Assembly: GCA_021769295.1 (NCBI GenBank)
Contig: JAETTD010000001.1
Coordinates: 124,001 to 188,000 of the forward strand
From: Bacillota bacterium
GTDB taxonomy: Bacteria > Bacillota > Clostridia > Peptostreptococcales > Anaerovoracaceae
Direction: 5' to 3'
DNA: 64,000 nucleotides
A program made the translations under genes and the position numbers. The notes beneath the pieces were generated by a model. The model saw nothing but the letters and a program-made list of their open reading frames with translations. It did no database searches and was not told the origin of the DNA. This document shows positions 1 through 9,198 of the stretch, in pieces. Position 1 is the first letter of the stretch. Every line of letters begins with the position of its first letter.

Positions 1-428
1 ACATCATCGCAAGGGTTTACGACGGTCATACCCGGAATGGTTCGCATCAGAGCCAAGTCTTCAAAAGTCTGGTGGCTTGCACCGTCTTCGCCCACCGTGA
101 TTCCCGCATGGGTTGCGCATACCTTTACGTTGGCGTGGGTATATCCTATGGAATTTCTTATTATCTCAAAAGCCCTGCCTGCCGCAAACATGGCGAAAGT
201 GCTGGCGCATACCGTCTTGCCCGAAAGAGCCAGTCCGCAGGCTGCGGCATAAAGGTTCTGCTCAGCTATTCCCATGTTAAAGAATCTTTCGGGAAAAGTT
301 TTTGCAAATTCAGCCGTCATGGTGGACTTTGAAAGGTCCGCATCCATTACCACCAAATCGGGATTTTCCTTGCCTATTTCTACGAGGACCTTGCCGTAGG
401 CTTGTCTTGTTGCTGTCTTATCTGCCAT
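1..428 (-). CDS. Transketolase, C-terminal subunit (partial)
   Basis: Carries the pyrimidine-binding and start of the C-terminal part of a transketolase that is split into two genes; with the N-terminal subunit it moves two-carbon units between sugar phosphates in the non-oxidative pentose phosphate pathway. The visible 142 residues contain the DADLSKST and GIAEQN motifs, the latter holding the glutamate that activates thiamine diphosphate. The gene runs off the left window edge, so its end is unseen. The start ATG (426-428) overlaps the TAA of the N-subunit gene in a TAATG junction, indicating translational coupling. Confidence 0.93.
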   Translation of the reverse strand, partial: MADKTATRQAYGKVLVEIGKENPDLVVMDADLSKSTMTAEFAKTFPERFFNMGIAEQNLYAAACGLALSGKTVCASTFAMFAAGRAFEIIRNSIGYTHANVKVCATHAGITVGEDGASHQTFEDLALMRTIPGMTVVNPCDD

Positions 429-1246
429 TACAGTTCACCTCCCAGTTCTTCGATTGCTTGCTTGGTCTGTTCTTCATCAGGCGCTTTGCCGTGCCAGCCT
501 GCCTGGTCGGTCATAAAGGAAACGCCTTGTCCCTTATGGGTTTTGGCTATGATAGCGGTAGGCCTGCCTTTGCAAGCTCTCGCCTTATCAAAGGCTTCAA
601 ATATTTCTTCAAAATTATGTCCGTCTATCACAAGGACATTGAAGCCGAAGGCCTTAAACTTTTCATCTATCGGCTTTACTGTCATAACATCATCGTTGTT
701 TCCGTCTATCTGAAGGCCGTTCCAGTCCACTATTACGCACAGATTGTCCAGCTTATAATGGGAGGACGCCATGGCTGCTTCCCAGATAAGTCCTTCCTGA
801 AGTTCCCCGTCGCCGAGCAAAGTGTATATTCTTCCGGCGTCGTTATTCAGTTTATTTGCAAGAGCCATTCCGACGCACACTGCAAACCCTTGGCTGAGGG
901 AGCCTGTGGACATCTCGATTCCGGGAACTTTATCCCTGTTTGGATGACCTTGAAGGCGGCTTCCAAGCTTCCTCAAAGTGAGCAATTCTTCTTTCGGAAA
1001 ATATCCTTTTTCTGCAAGAGCCGCATACTGGACGGGAGCCGCATGGCCTTTTGACAGTACGAACTTATCTCTGCCTTTCATTTGCGGATTTTTGGGGTCC
1101 ACGTTCATTTCTTTAAAATACAAAGCCGTGACTATGTCCGCAGCGGAAAGCGAGCCGCCCGGATGTCCCGACCCTGCACTATGTATTTCTTTGATAACGT
1201 CCACTCTGATTTGAGAAGCTATCTTCTCATACTCTTTGTAATCCAT
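428..1246 (-). CDS. Transketolase, N-terminal subunit
   Basis: Thiamine-diphosphate-binding half of a two-gene transketolase, 272 residues, the normal length for the split N subunit. The HPGGSLS segment near residue 28 and the diphosphate/metal-binding segment GDGELQEG at about residues 146-153 are intact, and GHN/THKGQG segments follow as in the family. The start is supported by GGAGG 7 bases upstream of ATG. It is directly followed by the C subunit with a one-base overlap, so the two proteins are made together as one enzyme. Confidence 0.95.
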   Translation of the reverse strand: MDYKEYEKIASQIRVDVIKEIHSAGSGHPGGSLSAADIVTALYFKEMNVDPKNPQMKGRDKFVLSKGHAAPVQYAALAEKGYFPKEELLTLRKLGSRLQGHPNRDKVPGIEMSTGSLSQGFAVCVGMALANKLNNDAGRIYTLLGDGELQEGLIWEAAMASSHYKLDNLCVIVDWNGLQIDGNNDDVMTVKPIDEKFKAFGFNVLVIDGHNFEEIFEAFDKARACKGRPTAIIAKTHKGQGVSFMTDQAGWHGKAPDEEQTKQAIEELGGEL

Positions 1247-1282
1247 TATGTTCCTCCAGTGTCTTATGTGATATTTATATTG

Positions 1283-1323
1283 TGAAGGGGAGCCTCTTTA
1301 TAATCCAGAGGGCTCCCCTCTGA
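1283..1323. terminator. Hairpin between mazF-like gene and transketolase
   Basis: A strong stem with GGGGAGCC on one side and GGCTCCCC on the other, loop around TTATAATCC. On the minus strand it lies 16 bases past the mazF-like stop, where a terminator is expected, but the run after it is only TTC, so termination may be partial and transketolase may be co-transcribed. Confidence 0.5.
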
Positions 1324-1338
1324 TTCGTTACTATTATT

Positions 1339-1701
1339 TTAACGGTTTTCAGGCAAATTGGCAATTCCTAAACTTACACTTAATGCTTTTTCTACGTCAG
1401 GCAGCTGATTTTCGCTGAGGGTGCCTATTCTTTCCTTAAGCCGCTGTTTGTCTATAGTTCTGAGTTGCTCCAAAAGAACCACAGAATCCTTGCTGAGTCC
1501 GCCCTGTGTGGCCTCAAGCTGTACATGGGTAGGAAGCTTTGCCTTCCCGGTCTGTGATGTTACGGCAGCCACGATGATTGTCGGGCTATATTTATTTCCT
1601 ACATCGTTCTGTACGACAAGTACAGGCCTTACTCCCCCTTGTTCTGAGCCTACCACGGGACTTAAATCAGCAAAAAACAAATCCCCTTTTTTTACTATCA
1701 A
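1339..1701 (-). CDS. MazF/PemK-family mRNA endoribonuclease (NdoA-like)
   Basis: Type II toxin family RNase that cleaves mRNA at short specific sequences. The protein begins LIVKKGDLFFADLSP and has the family core VGSEQGGVRPVLVVQND and the S-Q-T-G-K segment. I start it at a TTG (1699-1701) because AAAAGGAG lies 8 bases upstream, giving 120 residues, close to B. subtilis EndoA (116). No MazE/EndoAI-like antitoxin gene is visible directly upstream; the gene before it is the NAD(P)HX dehydratase, 46 bases away. In many Firmicutes this toxin sits beside alr and ndoAI, so the context here is different. Confidence 0.88.
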   Translation of the reverse strand: MIVKKGDLFFADLSPVVGSEQGGVRPVLVVQNDVGNKYSPTIIVAAVTSQTGKAKLPTHVQLEATQGGLSKDSVVLLEQLRTIDKQRLKERIGTLSENQLPDVEKALSVSLGIANLPENR

Positions 1702-1747
1702 GTCCAACACTCCTTTTAATCTCAAATTTTTCTTTTAGTGTGGATGT

Positions 1748-2602
1748 TCAGCCTGAAATTTTCTGTAATGCTATAGCCGTGTAGTAGGCTATATCTCCGG
1801 CAATGAGGCCGTATTCCCCTAAAGCCTCTGCCGCCAGGTCTCCCGCCATTCCGTGTATAAATACGCCGCAGATTGCAGCTTCTTCTGCCGAAATCCGCTT
1901 TCCGGAAGGTTTCTTCTGCCCCATAAGTCCTGCAATAATGCCTGTAAGCACATCGCCCGAACCTGCTGTTGCCATTCCCGGGTTTCCTGTAGTATTAGTA
2001 TATGTTTTTTCAGGCTCGGTGGCTACAACGGTCGCTTGTCCTTTAAGCAAAGTAATGGCTCCCGTTTTTAGGTAAAGTTCACATGCCGCTTGTTTTCTGT
2101 CTGCTTCCTCCGCCTTCAGAAGCCGCCTGGCTTCACCGGGGTGCGGCGTGATTACAGTAGCTCCGGCAGGTCTTTCTCTTAACAAGTCGAATAAATTTTT
2201 ATATGCTATTACATTGAGCGCATCAGCATCCACCACTATGGGACCTTTAAAGCCTGCGATAACCGCTTTTACGGTTTCGACGCTTTCTTCGCTTTGTCCA
2301 AGTCCCGGACCTACAGCTACGACATCATATGAGCTCAGGTCTATCTTTGAAAAGTCACGTTCAACACATGTGGCTTCCGGAATGCCTGTCTGAACGACGG
2401 GAAATAGTTCTTCCGGAACGGCAACCTGTACAAGCCCGCTGCCCGCTCTGAGCGCTCCTTTTGCACACAGCACCGCTGCTCCTGCCATTCCTTTTGAGCC
2501 TGCTGCTATTAAAATCCGTCCGCAGTCTCCTTTATGTATTTCCCTGTTTCGCTTTTCAATAATAGTCTTGACAAGTTTTTGGGTAATAATACTATCGGGC
2601 AT
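1748..2602 (-). CDS. nnrD: ADP/ATP-dependent NAD(P)H-hydrate dehydratase
   Basis: Repairs hydrated NADH/NADPH using ADP or ATP. The 284-residue protein has the ribokinase-like fold motifs of the YjeF C-terminal domain: GRILIAAGSKGMAGAAVL near residue 27, AVGPGLGQS near 96, ITPHPGEARRLL near 150, and the anion-hole region NPGMATAGSGDVLTG near 218. It lacks the N-terminal epimerase domain found in bifunctional forms. RBS is AAAGAGGAG upstream of ATG. A terminator separates it from mgtE upstream. Confidence 0.92.
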   Translation of the reverse strand: MPDSIITQKLVKTIIEKRNREIHKGDCGRILIAAGSKGMAGAAVLCAKGALRAGSGLVQVAVPEELFPVVQTGIPEATCVERDFSKIDLSSYDVVAVGPGLGQSEESVETVKAVIAGFKGPIVVDADALNVIAYKNLFDLLRERPAGATVITPHPGEARRLLKAEEADRKQAACELYLKTGAITLLKGQATVVATEPEKTYTNTTGNPGMATAGSGDVLTGIIAGLMGQKKPSGKRISAEEAAICGVFIHGMAGDLAAEALGEYGLIAGDIAYYTAIALQKISG

Positions 2603-2630
2603 AAAAATTTTCTCCTCTTTAAGATATATG

Positions 2631-2664
2631 CAAAAAGGCTGTAAGCCCTCCTCGGCTTTCAGCC
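2631..2664 (-). terminator. Rho-independent terminator after mgtE
   Basis: On the minus strand the stem GGCTGAAAGCC pairs with GGCTTACAGCC (one mismatch) and is followed by TTTTTGC. It lies 13 bases past the mgtE stop. Confidence 0.85.
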
Positions 2665-2676
2665 TCCTTATTTTTA

Positions 2677-4080
2677 CTAAAGTCCCAAGAAAATGGCCGC
2701 CATCGCAAAATATATGGACAGAGCCACCGCATCGGAAATTGACGATATTGCCGGGTTTGCTATCAACGCAGGGTCAAGGTTCACCTTTTTTACGATAAGA
2801 GGAATCATGCTTCCCAGCACTTTGGCAAATACGACTATGAACAGCATTGCGCTGCATACCGTCAAGGCTATCATAGCGCCGTTTCCGTCAAACCAGCAAA
2901 CTCTTACAAAGTTGAATGCGCTTAATATCACACCTATAACCAGACCTATTCTGACTTCTTTCCACAGAACTTTAAGGGCATCGGCAGGTTCCACTTCGTC
3001 CATGGCAAGGCCTCTGATAATAAGGGTGGATGCCTGAGAACCTGTATTTCCTCCCGTTCCCATAAGCATAGGCATGTATGAAACAAGGCATATGATTTCC
3101 GAAAGTCTGGTTTCAAACTTTGTGATTATCATTCCCGTAAACACATATGCAACCATAAGAATCAAAAGCCAAGGCAACCGGTTTATGGCGTGCTGCCACA
3201 CGGACATATCCAGATACTCCTTGTCGGAGTCTTCCCAGTCTATGATACCTGCCATACGCTCAATATCCTCGGTATTCTCTTCTTCTATTACTTCGAGAAT
3301 ATCGTCTACCGTTATGATTCCAACCAGTCTGTGTTCCTTATCCACTACGGGCATGGCCAGAAAGCCGTATTTTTTGAACTGCTCGGCTACTTCCTCCTGG
3401 TCTTCGTATACGTTTATCCAAACGTAATCGGTGTGCATTATGTCTTTGATTTTGACTTCGTCATCGGTCACCACCAATGTGCTCAGGGATACTATTCCTA
3501 TAAGCTTGCGTCCCGTATCTTTGACATAACACGTGTATATGGTCTCGGCATCCATGCCTTCTTTTTTGATATAAGCCATGGCCTCTGCTACGGTCATTTC
3601 TTTCTGCAGGCTTATATAGTCAGGCGTCATAAGACTTCCGGCACAGGTATCGGGGTAGTTGAGAAAAGTGTTGATAAGCCTTCTCTCATCTTTCGGTGTT
3701 TTTTCCAGAATTTTATCGACGATATTCGCCGGAAGTTCTTCCAGAATATCGATTTTATCGTCAAAGTCAAGTTGCTGAACTATGTAGCTCAGCTCTGCAT
3801 CAGTTATTCCGTCTACTATTTTAAGCTGGTCGTCCGATGGCAAATATGAGAACACTTCCACGGAAACATCTTTTGGAAGCAATCGGTAGATTACAATGGT
3901 CGACTCCAAAATCTCACTGTCTTCAAGCATCTCCTCGAACATTTCGGCAATGTCCGCTTCGTTATATTTGAGGAGTTCATCTCGTGCCTTGAAGTATTTT
4001 TTTTCGCCTATCCATGTGAAAATTTTTTCAAGAGATTCGCCGGCAGCCATTTCCGGCGGCATTACAATGTTTGAATCCAT
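2677..4080 (-). CDS. mgtE: Magnesium transporter MgtE
   Basis: Homodimeric Mg2+ channel of the inner membrane. The 467-residue protein shows the cytosolic N domain (about 1-130), a tandem CBS pair (about 130-250, ending VGIITVDDILEVIEEE) that senses Mg2+, and five membrane segments from about residue 280; the pore-lining GTGGNTGSQAST segment is present near 340-351. I start at ATG 4078-4080, where GGAAAGGAG lies 6 bases upstream, rather than at a longer in-frame start. A possible short leader peptide lies upstream. Confidence 0.95.
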   Translation of the reverse strand: MDSNIVMPPEMAAGESLEKIFTWIGEKKYFKARDELLKYNEADIAEMFEEMLEDSEILESTIVIYRLLPKDVSVEVFSYLPSDDQLKIVDGITDAELSYIVQQLDFDDKIDILEELPANIVDKILEKTPKDERRLINTFLNYPDTCAGSLMTPDYISLQKEMTVAEAMAYIKKEGMDAETIYTCYVKDTGRKLIGIVSLSTLVVTDDEVKIKDIMHTDYVWINVYEDQEEVAEQFKKYGFLAMPVVDKEHRLVGIITVDDILEVIEEENTEDIERMAGIIDWEDSDKEYLDMSVWQHAINRLPWLLILMVAYVFTGMIITKFETRLSEIICLVSYMPMLMGTGGNTGSQASTLIIRGLAMDEVEPADALKVLWKEVRIGLVIGVILSAFNFVRVCWFDGNGAMIALTVCSAMLFIVVFAKVLGSMIPLIVKKVNLDPALIANPAISSISDAVALSIYFAMAAIFLGL

Positions 4081-4136
4081 ATTTCTCTCCTTTCCAATCC
4101 CGCCGTTTCTTTGGGATTTTGAGGAGAATTGCAATT

Positions 4137-4214
4137 CTATTTCTCAATATCTTGAAGCAAGGCAGGATATTTTATTTTTAATCTGTTGTTTTTCCCGTCA
4201 GGAACGCTATCCAT
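4137..4214 (-). CDS. Possible 25-residue leader peptide upstream of mgtE
   Basis: A 26-codon frame (protein begins MDSVPDGKNN, ends LLQDIEK) with a near-perfect ribosome site AAAGGAG 7 bases before ATG, lying in the mgtE 5' region about 57 bases before the mgtE start. It is too short to call from composition alone; the ribosome site is the evidence. Leader peptides controlling Mg2+ transporter genes are known for mgtA/mgtCBR in enteric bacteria; use here is inference. Confidence 0.4.
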   Translation of the reverse strand: MDSVPDGKNNRLKIKYPALLQDIEK

Positions 4215-4257
4215 ATCCTTACTCCTTTCTTTTTTTGTGTGTATCACCTATCTTTGT

Positions 4258-4287
4258 ATTATAGACCATTTTTAGGTGGTTTTGCAA
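4258..4287 (-). promoter_or_regulatory. mgtE: Sigma-A-type promoter for mgtE unit
   Basis: Minus strand TTGCAA, 18-base gap, then TATAAT, located about 44 bases before the leader peptide start. Confidence 0.6.
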
Positions 4288-4349
4288 GGTTTAGTTTTAT
4301 GCATACCGGATGCCACGTCATGTAGCCATTGAGAGGCCGGAGCCCGGAT

Positions 4350-4570
4350 TGCCGTAAATTTCGAAAATTTCTTTAATTACGGCATTTTGGCGGGTCGGAG
4401 AGATGCCGGATTGCCGTAAATCTAAAAAACTTCTTCAATTACGGCATTTTTCTATCCTTTACAGCCCTTAAATTGCCGTAAAGTTCATATTTTTTAAATT
4501 TTACGGCATTATCGCCTTTCGGAGAGGGGGAAAACTGCCGTAAATCCCAAATTTTCATTGAATTGCGGCA
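4350..4570. repeat. Array 1: four 35-bp hairpins with exact 62-bp period
   Basis: Four units start at 4350, 4412, 4474 and 4536 and each is 35 bp (ends 4384, 4446, 4508, 4570). Each begins TGCCGTAAA and ends TTACGGCA or TTGCGGCA, giving an 8-bp stem around a T/A-rich loop of about 19 bases. The 27-bp gaps between units are unrelated to each other apart from frequent TTTT just after the unit. The same unit is found at 35094-35314. A degenerate fifth copy (4604-4639) acts as the terminator of the acyl-CoA synthetase gene. There is no gene in this 420-bp interval. Confidence 0.9.
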
Positions 4571-4592
4571 TTCAGAGAGCATCGTAAGCGCA

Positions 4593-4640
4593 AAATATAA
4601 AAACTGCCGCATCAACGGGAAACACCCTTAATACGGCAGC
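4593..4640 (-). terminator. Terminator of acyl-CoA synthetase gene
   Basis: Minus strand stem CTGCCGTAT pairing with ATGCGGCAG, followed by TTTTTATATTTT. The arms are those of the neighbouring hairpin array, suggesting that a repeat copy has been recruited as a terminator or the reverse. Confidence 0.8.
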
Positions 4641-4687
4641 TCTTTGGCAGTTAGCCTATTGCTTTTCCTTTCACTTTCAAGGCCTGA

Positions 4688-6496
4688 CTACATTTGTTTG
4701 TTCGATTCCACGAACCGCTTAATCTTCTTGCTCGTATTTTTTTCAAACTCCTCGGTTCGAACAGTAATCTTTTTGATTTTCTTGAAGAAAGGCAGTCCCT
4801 CATTTATCTTATCGACTTCCTCCCAAAGCAGGGCTTTGACAGCTTCTTCATCCGCTGCCTTTTCCGTTCCGAGGGCTTCTTCCACATCTTCCTTTTCAGG
4901 TATGATTGCGGCTACTATTGTAATGTCGCCCGACTTTTCATCCGGCGCGCCCCAGACCATGGACTCTGCTATGTAAGAGCTTCTTGACAGATAATATTCA
5001 AGTTCCTCCGGAAATACGTTTTTACCGTTGGATGCGATGATTACATTCTTTTTGCGTCCCGTAATATAGATAAAGTCTTCATCATCCACATAACCTTGGT
5101 CGCCTGTGTAAAACCAGCCGTCTTTTATAACTTTGGCGGTTTCCTCAGGCATTTTGTAATATCCAAGCATTACATTATCACCCTTCAGGCAGATTTCTCC
5201 GACGCCGTCTTCATCCTTTTCTTCAATCTTAACCTGCATTCCGGGCAGCACATGTCCCACAGAGGCGTTTCTCATATACTTATGCTGATCCGGATTTAAC
5301 GCTCCCATCGGCGCGCATTCGCTGAGGCCGTAACCTTGAACCGCAATAAATCCCAAGTCATTGAAAAATTGCAGAATTGCCGGGTCTATCGCTGCGCCGC
5401 CCGAAATCAGCACTCTCATCCTGCCTCCGAACACGTTCAGTATGTCCTTAAGAAGCTTTTTGTTTAAATCCAATCCTATTTTCTTTGTAAATTTATTGAC
5501 GGACATGACTTTCTTGACAAGGCCTTCTTTACCCTGTTTTCGGATGTTTCTCATAATGGTCTTGTACAGCGTTTCGAAAAGAGCAGGCACTCCGAGAAAC
5601 ATGGTAGGTCTGACTTCCTGCAAGTTTTTTACGATATATTTAAGTCCTTCGCAGTATGCAATGGCTGCGCCTTTATATAGCGGCATCAAAAATCCGCAGG
5701 TTCCTTCATATGTATGATGTATAGGCAGCACCGAAAAGAAAATATCCCACGGATTTACATTCAAAATCGTCGGCGCTATCATGAGGTCAAAGCAAATGTT
5801 CTTGTGAGAAAGCATTACTCCTTTTGCGATTCCCGTAGTTCCGGAAGTGAACAGAAGCTCGCTCATTTCATCCGCTATGATTTGGGCGTCAATAAATCGT
5901 CTGTCTCCCTTGTCCATGAGACCCCTGCCCTCGGCAATGAGCTCGCTCCATTTAAGTATGCCCTCGTAATCTTTGCTGCCGTTCAGCTTGATGAGAGTTT
6001 CAATTTTTGTATCTCCCGATTCCTTTATTTCTTTAAAAGTATCGGCATACTTTTCCGTAAACATTACGGCTGAAACCTCCGCATTTATAGCAAGCTGCTT
6101 AAGCTCGGATGCGGAAAGTTCTTTATCAAGCGGAACCACCACGCCTGTCCCGCAGATTATCGAAAGGTAACTCGTAGCCCACTGATAGCAGTTTTCTCCG
6201 ACAACCGCAATTCTCTTGCCTTTAAGTCCTCTTTCAATCAAAGCCGTACCCAGCGAGTTTACGGTGTCAAAAGCTTCCTTATATGTTATCTCCTTAAAAG
6301 GTTCACCTTTTTCAAACCTCTGTATAAACGCTACATTGTCTCCGTAAAGCTCGGTGCTTGTTTCGAGCATGTGCTTAACGTCCGTAATAGGCCTGCTGGT
6401 TCTGTATACAACATATTTATCACTGCTGTTATTCAAAGCTGAAACCACGTTCTCTGCCCACTTCCGTTCAGCTTTCTTTATATCTTCATAACTCAT
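4688..6496 (-). CDS. Long-chain acyl-CoA synthetase (AMP-forming)
   Basis: ANL-superfamily ligase that adenylates a carboxylic (fatty) acid and transfers it to CoA. The 602-residue protein has the P-loop-like SGTTGIAKGVMLSH near residue 218, the QGYGLSECAP segment near 390, the GWFYTGDQGYVD segment near 453, and the RKKNVIIASNGKNVFPEE hinge region. The lysine near the C-terminus that completes the active site is likely in KNTSKKIKR. RBS AAAAGGAG lies before ATG. The gene is monocistronic, with a terminator built from an array-type hairpin. Confidence 0.92.
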   Translation of the reverse strand: MSYEDIKKAERKWAENVVSALNNSSDKYVVYRTSRPITDVKHMLETSTELYGDNVAFIQRFEKGEPFKEITYKEAFDTVNSLGTALIERGLKGKRIAVVGENCYQWATSYLSIICGTGVVVPLDKELSASELKQLAINAEVSAVMFTEKYADTFKEIKESGDTKIETLIKLNGSKDYEGILKWSELIAEGRGLMDKGDRRFIDAQIIADEMSELLFTSGTTGIAKGVMLSHKNICFDLMIAPTILNVNPWDIFFSVLPIHHTYEGTCGFLMPLYKGAAIAYCEGLKYIVKNLQEVRPTMFLGVPALFETLYKTIMRNIRKQGKEGLVKKVMSVNKFTKKIGLDLNKKLLKDILNVFGGRMRVLISGGAAIDPAILQFFNDLGFIAVQGYGLSECAPMGALNPDQHKYMRNASVGHVLPGMQVKIEEKDEDGVGEICLKGDNVMLGYYKMPEETAKVIKDGWFYTGDQGYVDDEDFIYITGRKKNVIIASNGKNVFPEELEYYLSRSSYIAESMVWGAPDEKSGDITIVAAIIPEKEDVEEALGTEKAADEEAVKALLWEEVDKINEGLPFFKKIKKITVRTEEFEKNTSKKIKRFVESNKQM

Positions 6497-6634
6497 ACCC
6501 TTGTATCTCCTTTTGAAAAATTTTCCTATCTGGTTTTCGATACTACATTACCATTTATTCTTTACAATGTCAATCTTTACATATACTTTTAAAAGTGCTA
6601 AAATACTTTAAAACATGCATTAAAGAGGTGCATC

Positions 6635-7135
6635 ATGGAACACATAAGCAATATTCATATTCCGAGGTGGGAAGAGCTTCCCTCAATAGATTTATATATG
6701 GATCAGGTCATATCTTTTATCGACTCACATCTGGGCAATTCTTTCATGGGCGCAGGATGTCCGCCGCTGACAAAGAGCATGGTAAACAACTATGTAAAAG
6801 CCAAAATCATCAATCCTCCCGTAAATAAAAAATACAGCCGGCTTTCTTTATCCATGATAATAGTGGTTTACATTATGAAAAACTGCTTTTCAACCGATGA
6901 AATAAAGAAACTTATCAAAATGGGTGTAGCTCTGCCGGACAACGCCGTGACCTATGACAGATTCTGCGAAGCTGTTGAAAACGCTCTTTATGCGGTCTTC
7001 AGCGGCGCCATTCACGTTGAAGATATTCCTGAGACCGGACGTGAGCAGCGATACCTAATGGATAATTTTGCATTGGCCTTTGCATGTAAGATTTATGTGC
7101 GTAAAAATTTTATTATTGCAACTAAATTACTTTAA
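6635..7135 (+). CDS. DUF1836 domain protein
   Basis: 166-residue protein of the DUF1836 family, recognised by the N-terminal pattern IPRWEELPSIDLYMDQV, the PPLTKSMVNNYVKAKII segment and the KKYSRLSLSMIIVVYIMK segment. The central part resembles a MerR-like helix-turn-helix, so a DNA-binding role is likely but unproven. RBS AGAGGTG before ATG. It is followed after 44 bases by an aminotransferase on the same strand and is probably co-transcribed with it. Confidence 0.8.
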   Translation: MEHISNIHIPRWEELPSIDLYMDQVISFIDSHLGNSFMGAGCPPLTKSMVNNYVKAKIINPPVNKKYSRLSLSMIIVVYIMKNCFSTDEIKKLIKMGVALPDNAVTYDRFCEAVENALYAVFSGAIHVEDIPETGREQRYLMDNFALAFACKIYVRKNFIIATKLL

Positions 7136-7179
7136 GAGTATAATTATTCTATAATTTTATAAATTAAGAGGTACGGATA

Positions 7180-8361
7180 ATGAACATAGAAAATTTGCTA
7201 TCAGACAGAATCAAATCAACGCCTCCATCATTTGTAAGGGGCATCTTAAAAGCGGCTTCGGACCCAAGCGTAATTTCCTTTGCCGGTGGTCTTCCAAACC
7301 CTATTTCTTTCCCTCAGGAAGAAATGCTTGAATCCATGGAGCGCATCGTAAAAACTTACGGAAGCACCGTATTTCAGTATTCAATAACGGCCGGTCTTCC
7401 GGAACTTCGCCAATACATTGCCGACAGATATAACAAAAAATTCGGCCTGAACCTCGGCGTAGACAATATAATAATTACAACAGGTTCTCAGCAGGCGCTT
7501 GACCTCATTGCACAAGTGCTCCTTAACAAGGACGATGGCGTAATAGTAGAAAAACCTACTTATCTTGCCGCTATCCAGGCATTTTCACTTACTCAGCCTA
7601 CATTCTACACGGTGGAATTGACAGAAGAGGGACTGAATTTAGAACAGCTTGAGGAAGCTCTTCAGCATCACCCTAAATTCATCTATACAATCCCTAATTT
7701 CCAGAATCCTACGGGACTTACTTATTCCGTTGAGAACAGAAAACAGGTTTGTGAGATAATGAAAAAATATGACACCATATTGGTGGAAGACGATCCTTAC
7801 GGAGAACTTCGTTTTGACGACCAGCAGTTCCCTTATATAGGCATGGGCAAGCTTCCGGGCAGCATAGTTCTGGGAAGTTTCTCCAAAACCGTCACTCCGG
7901 GAATGCGTATTGGCTTTATAATCTCCGAAAATACGGAACTTTTAAGATACATATCGACGGCAAAAGAGGCTGTTGACCTTCATACAAATATATTTTCTCA
8001 GTACTTAATATGGGATTATCTTACTCATAACGATTTTGATGCTCATATTGCAAAGATTAAGAAGTTATACAAAGCTCAGGCACAGGCCATGGTAGAAGCC
8101 ATGAAGAAATACTTCCCGGATACTGTAAAATACACCATACCTGAAGGCGGTATGTTCTTATGGGTAACCCTTCCTGAGGGAATCAGCGCCATGTCCTTAT
8201 TCCCTAAGGCACTGGAAAAGCATATTGCTTTCGTTCCGGGAGATCCGTTCTTCATAGATGCAAAGGATTCAAACACCATGCGTCTCAATTATACCAACGC
8301 CGACCCTGAAACCATAGAAGACGGTATTCGCAGACTCGGCGAGCTGTTAAAGAACATGTAA
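7180..8361 (+). CDS. PLP-dependent aminotransferase, class I/II (2-aminoadipate/aromatic type)
   Basis: Fold-type I aminotransferase of the LysN/MocR-like branch, 393 residues, without an N-terminal DNA-binding domain. Visible are the TTGSQQALDLIAQ segment near residue 103, YTIPNFQNPTGLTYS near 167, EDDPYGELRF near 206 and the PLP lysine in SFSKTVTPGMRIGF near 236. Substrate cannot be assigned; the subfamily includes 2-aminoadipate, branched-chain and aromatic amino acid aminotransferases. RBS AAGAGG before ATG; ends at a shared terminator. Confidence 0.9.
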   Translation: MNIENLLSDRIKSTPPSFVRGILKAASDPSVISFAGGLPNPISFPQEEMLESMERIVKTYGSTVFQYSITAGLPELRQYIADRYNKKFGLNLGVDNIIITTGSQQALDLIAQVLLNKDDGVIVEKPTYLAAIQAFSLTQPTFYTVELTEEGLNLEQLEEALQHHPKFIYTIPNFQNPTGLTYSVENRKQVCEIMKKYDTILVEDDPYGELRFDDQQFPYIGMGKLPGSIVLGSFSKTVTPGMRIGFIISENTELLRYISTAKEAVDLHTNIFSQYLIWDYLTHNDFDAHIAKIKKLYKAQAQAMVEAMKKYFPDTVKYTIPEGGMFLWVTLPEGISAMSLFPKALEKHIAFVPGDPFFIDAKDSNTMRLNYTNADPETIEDGIRRLGELLKNM

Positions 8362-8381
8362 GCGGTCAAACTTTGAATATT

Positions 8382-8409
8382 AAAAAAGCCCTTAATCAGG
8401 GCTTTTTTT
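8382..8409. terminator. Bidirectional terminator
   Basis: AAAAAAGCCCT pairs with AGGGCTTTTTTT around loop TAATC, between the convergent aminotransferase and ABC ATPase genes; runs of A and T on both sides let it serve both strands. Confidence 0.92.
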
Positions 8410-8415
8410 ATTGCC

Positions 8416-9198
8416 TTACAGCAGCATTCTGTCATTGTCTATGCTGAATTTTTCGATAAGTTTTTCTACGGTCATGTCTTCCCGCTCTTTTCCGCTTATG
8501 TCCATTGCAATCCTTCCGCTCTGCATCAGTATGGTTCTGTTACCGTACTTAAGAGCGTCTTTCATGTTATGGGTTATCATCATCGTGCACATATCCTCTC
8601 TCTTGGAAAACTTTTCCGTAAGAGCGAGTACCTTCTCGGCAGCCGAAGGGTCTAAGGCTGCGGTGTGTTCGTCCAAAAGCAGCAGTTTAGGCTCTGCTAT
8701 TACCGCCATAAACAAGGTCAGCGCCTGTCTCTGACCACCTGAAAGGAGTTTGACCTTCTGAGTCATCTTATCTTCAAGTCCCATTTCCAGCATGGCAAGC
8801 TTTTCTCTGAAATCGTTTCTGTCCGCCTTTGTAAGCCCCGGCTGAAGACCCCTGCTCTTATTTTTGGCAGCAGCGATTGCCAGGTTTTCCTCTATGCTCA
8901 TATCAAAGGCCGTTCCCTTGAGGGGATCCTGAAAAACACGGCCTATGTATTTTGCGCGCTTGTACTCAGGAATCTTGGTGATATTTTTCCCTGCCAGAAT
9001 TATATCTCCTCTGTCGAGGGGAAAAACGCCTGCAATGCAGTTAAGAAGCGTCGATTTTCCGGCTCCGTTATTTCCTATTACGGTCACAAAATCGCCTGCC
9101 TGAAGTTTTAGCGTCAAATCGCTTATTGCAACCTTTTCGTTTATGGTTCCTTCACCGAATATCTTTGTTATATTATGAATTTGAAGCAGATTTTCCAT
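8416..9198 (-). CDS. ABC transporter ATP-binding protein (TrpZ-like, COG1101)
   Basis: 260-residue ATPase with Walker A GNNGAGKST near residue 42, signature LLSGGQRQALTL near 154, Walker B LLLLDEHTAALDP near 174, and H-loop MITHNM near 208. RBS AGGAGAGG before ATG. It overlaps the permease gene by 26 bases and is the last gene of a three-gene operon under a T-box leader. The COG1101/COG4120/COG2984 set is the proposed tryptophan transporter TrpXYZ. Confidence 0.88.
   Translation of the reverse strand: MENLLQIHNITKIFGEGTINEKVAISDLTLKLQAGDFVTVIGNNGAGKSTLLNCIAGVFPLDRGDIILAGKNITKIPEYKRAKYIGRVFQDPLKGTAFDMSIEENLAIAAAKNKSRGLQPGLTKADRNDFREKLAMLEMGLEDKMTQKVKLLSGGQRQALTLFMAVIAEPKLLLLDEHTAALDPSAAEKVLALTEKFSKREDMCTMMITHNMKDALKYGNRTILMQSGRIAMDISGKEREDMTVEKLIEKFSIDNDRMLL

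Noticed and set aside
302..1054. Plus-strand open frame across transketolase
   Set aside because: Antisense shadow of a well-conserved enzyme gene.
1702..1747. Antitoxin gene for the MazF-like toxin
   Set aside because: Only 46 bases lie upstream before the nnrD gene; no MazE-like frame is visible on either strand nearby.
4350..4570. CRISPR array
   Set aside because: Only the arms of each unit are conserved; the 19-base middle varies, both arrays have just four units, and no cas gene is in the window. CRISPR repeats are nearly identical along their whole length.
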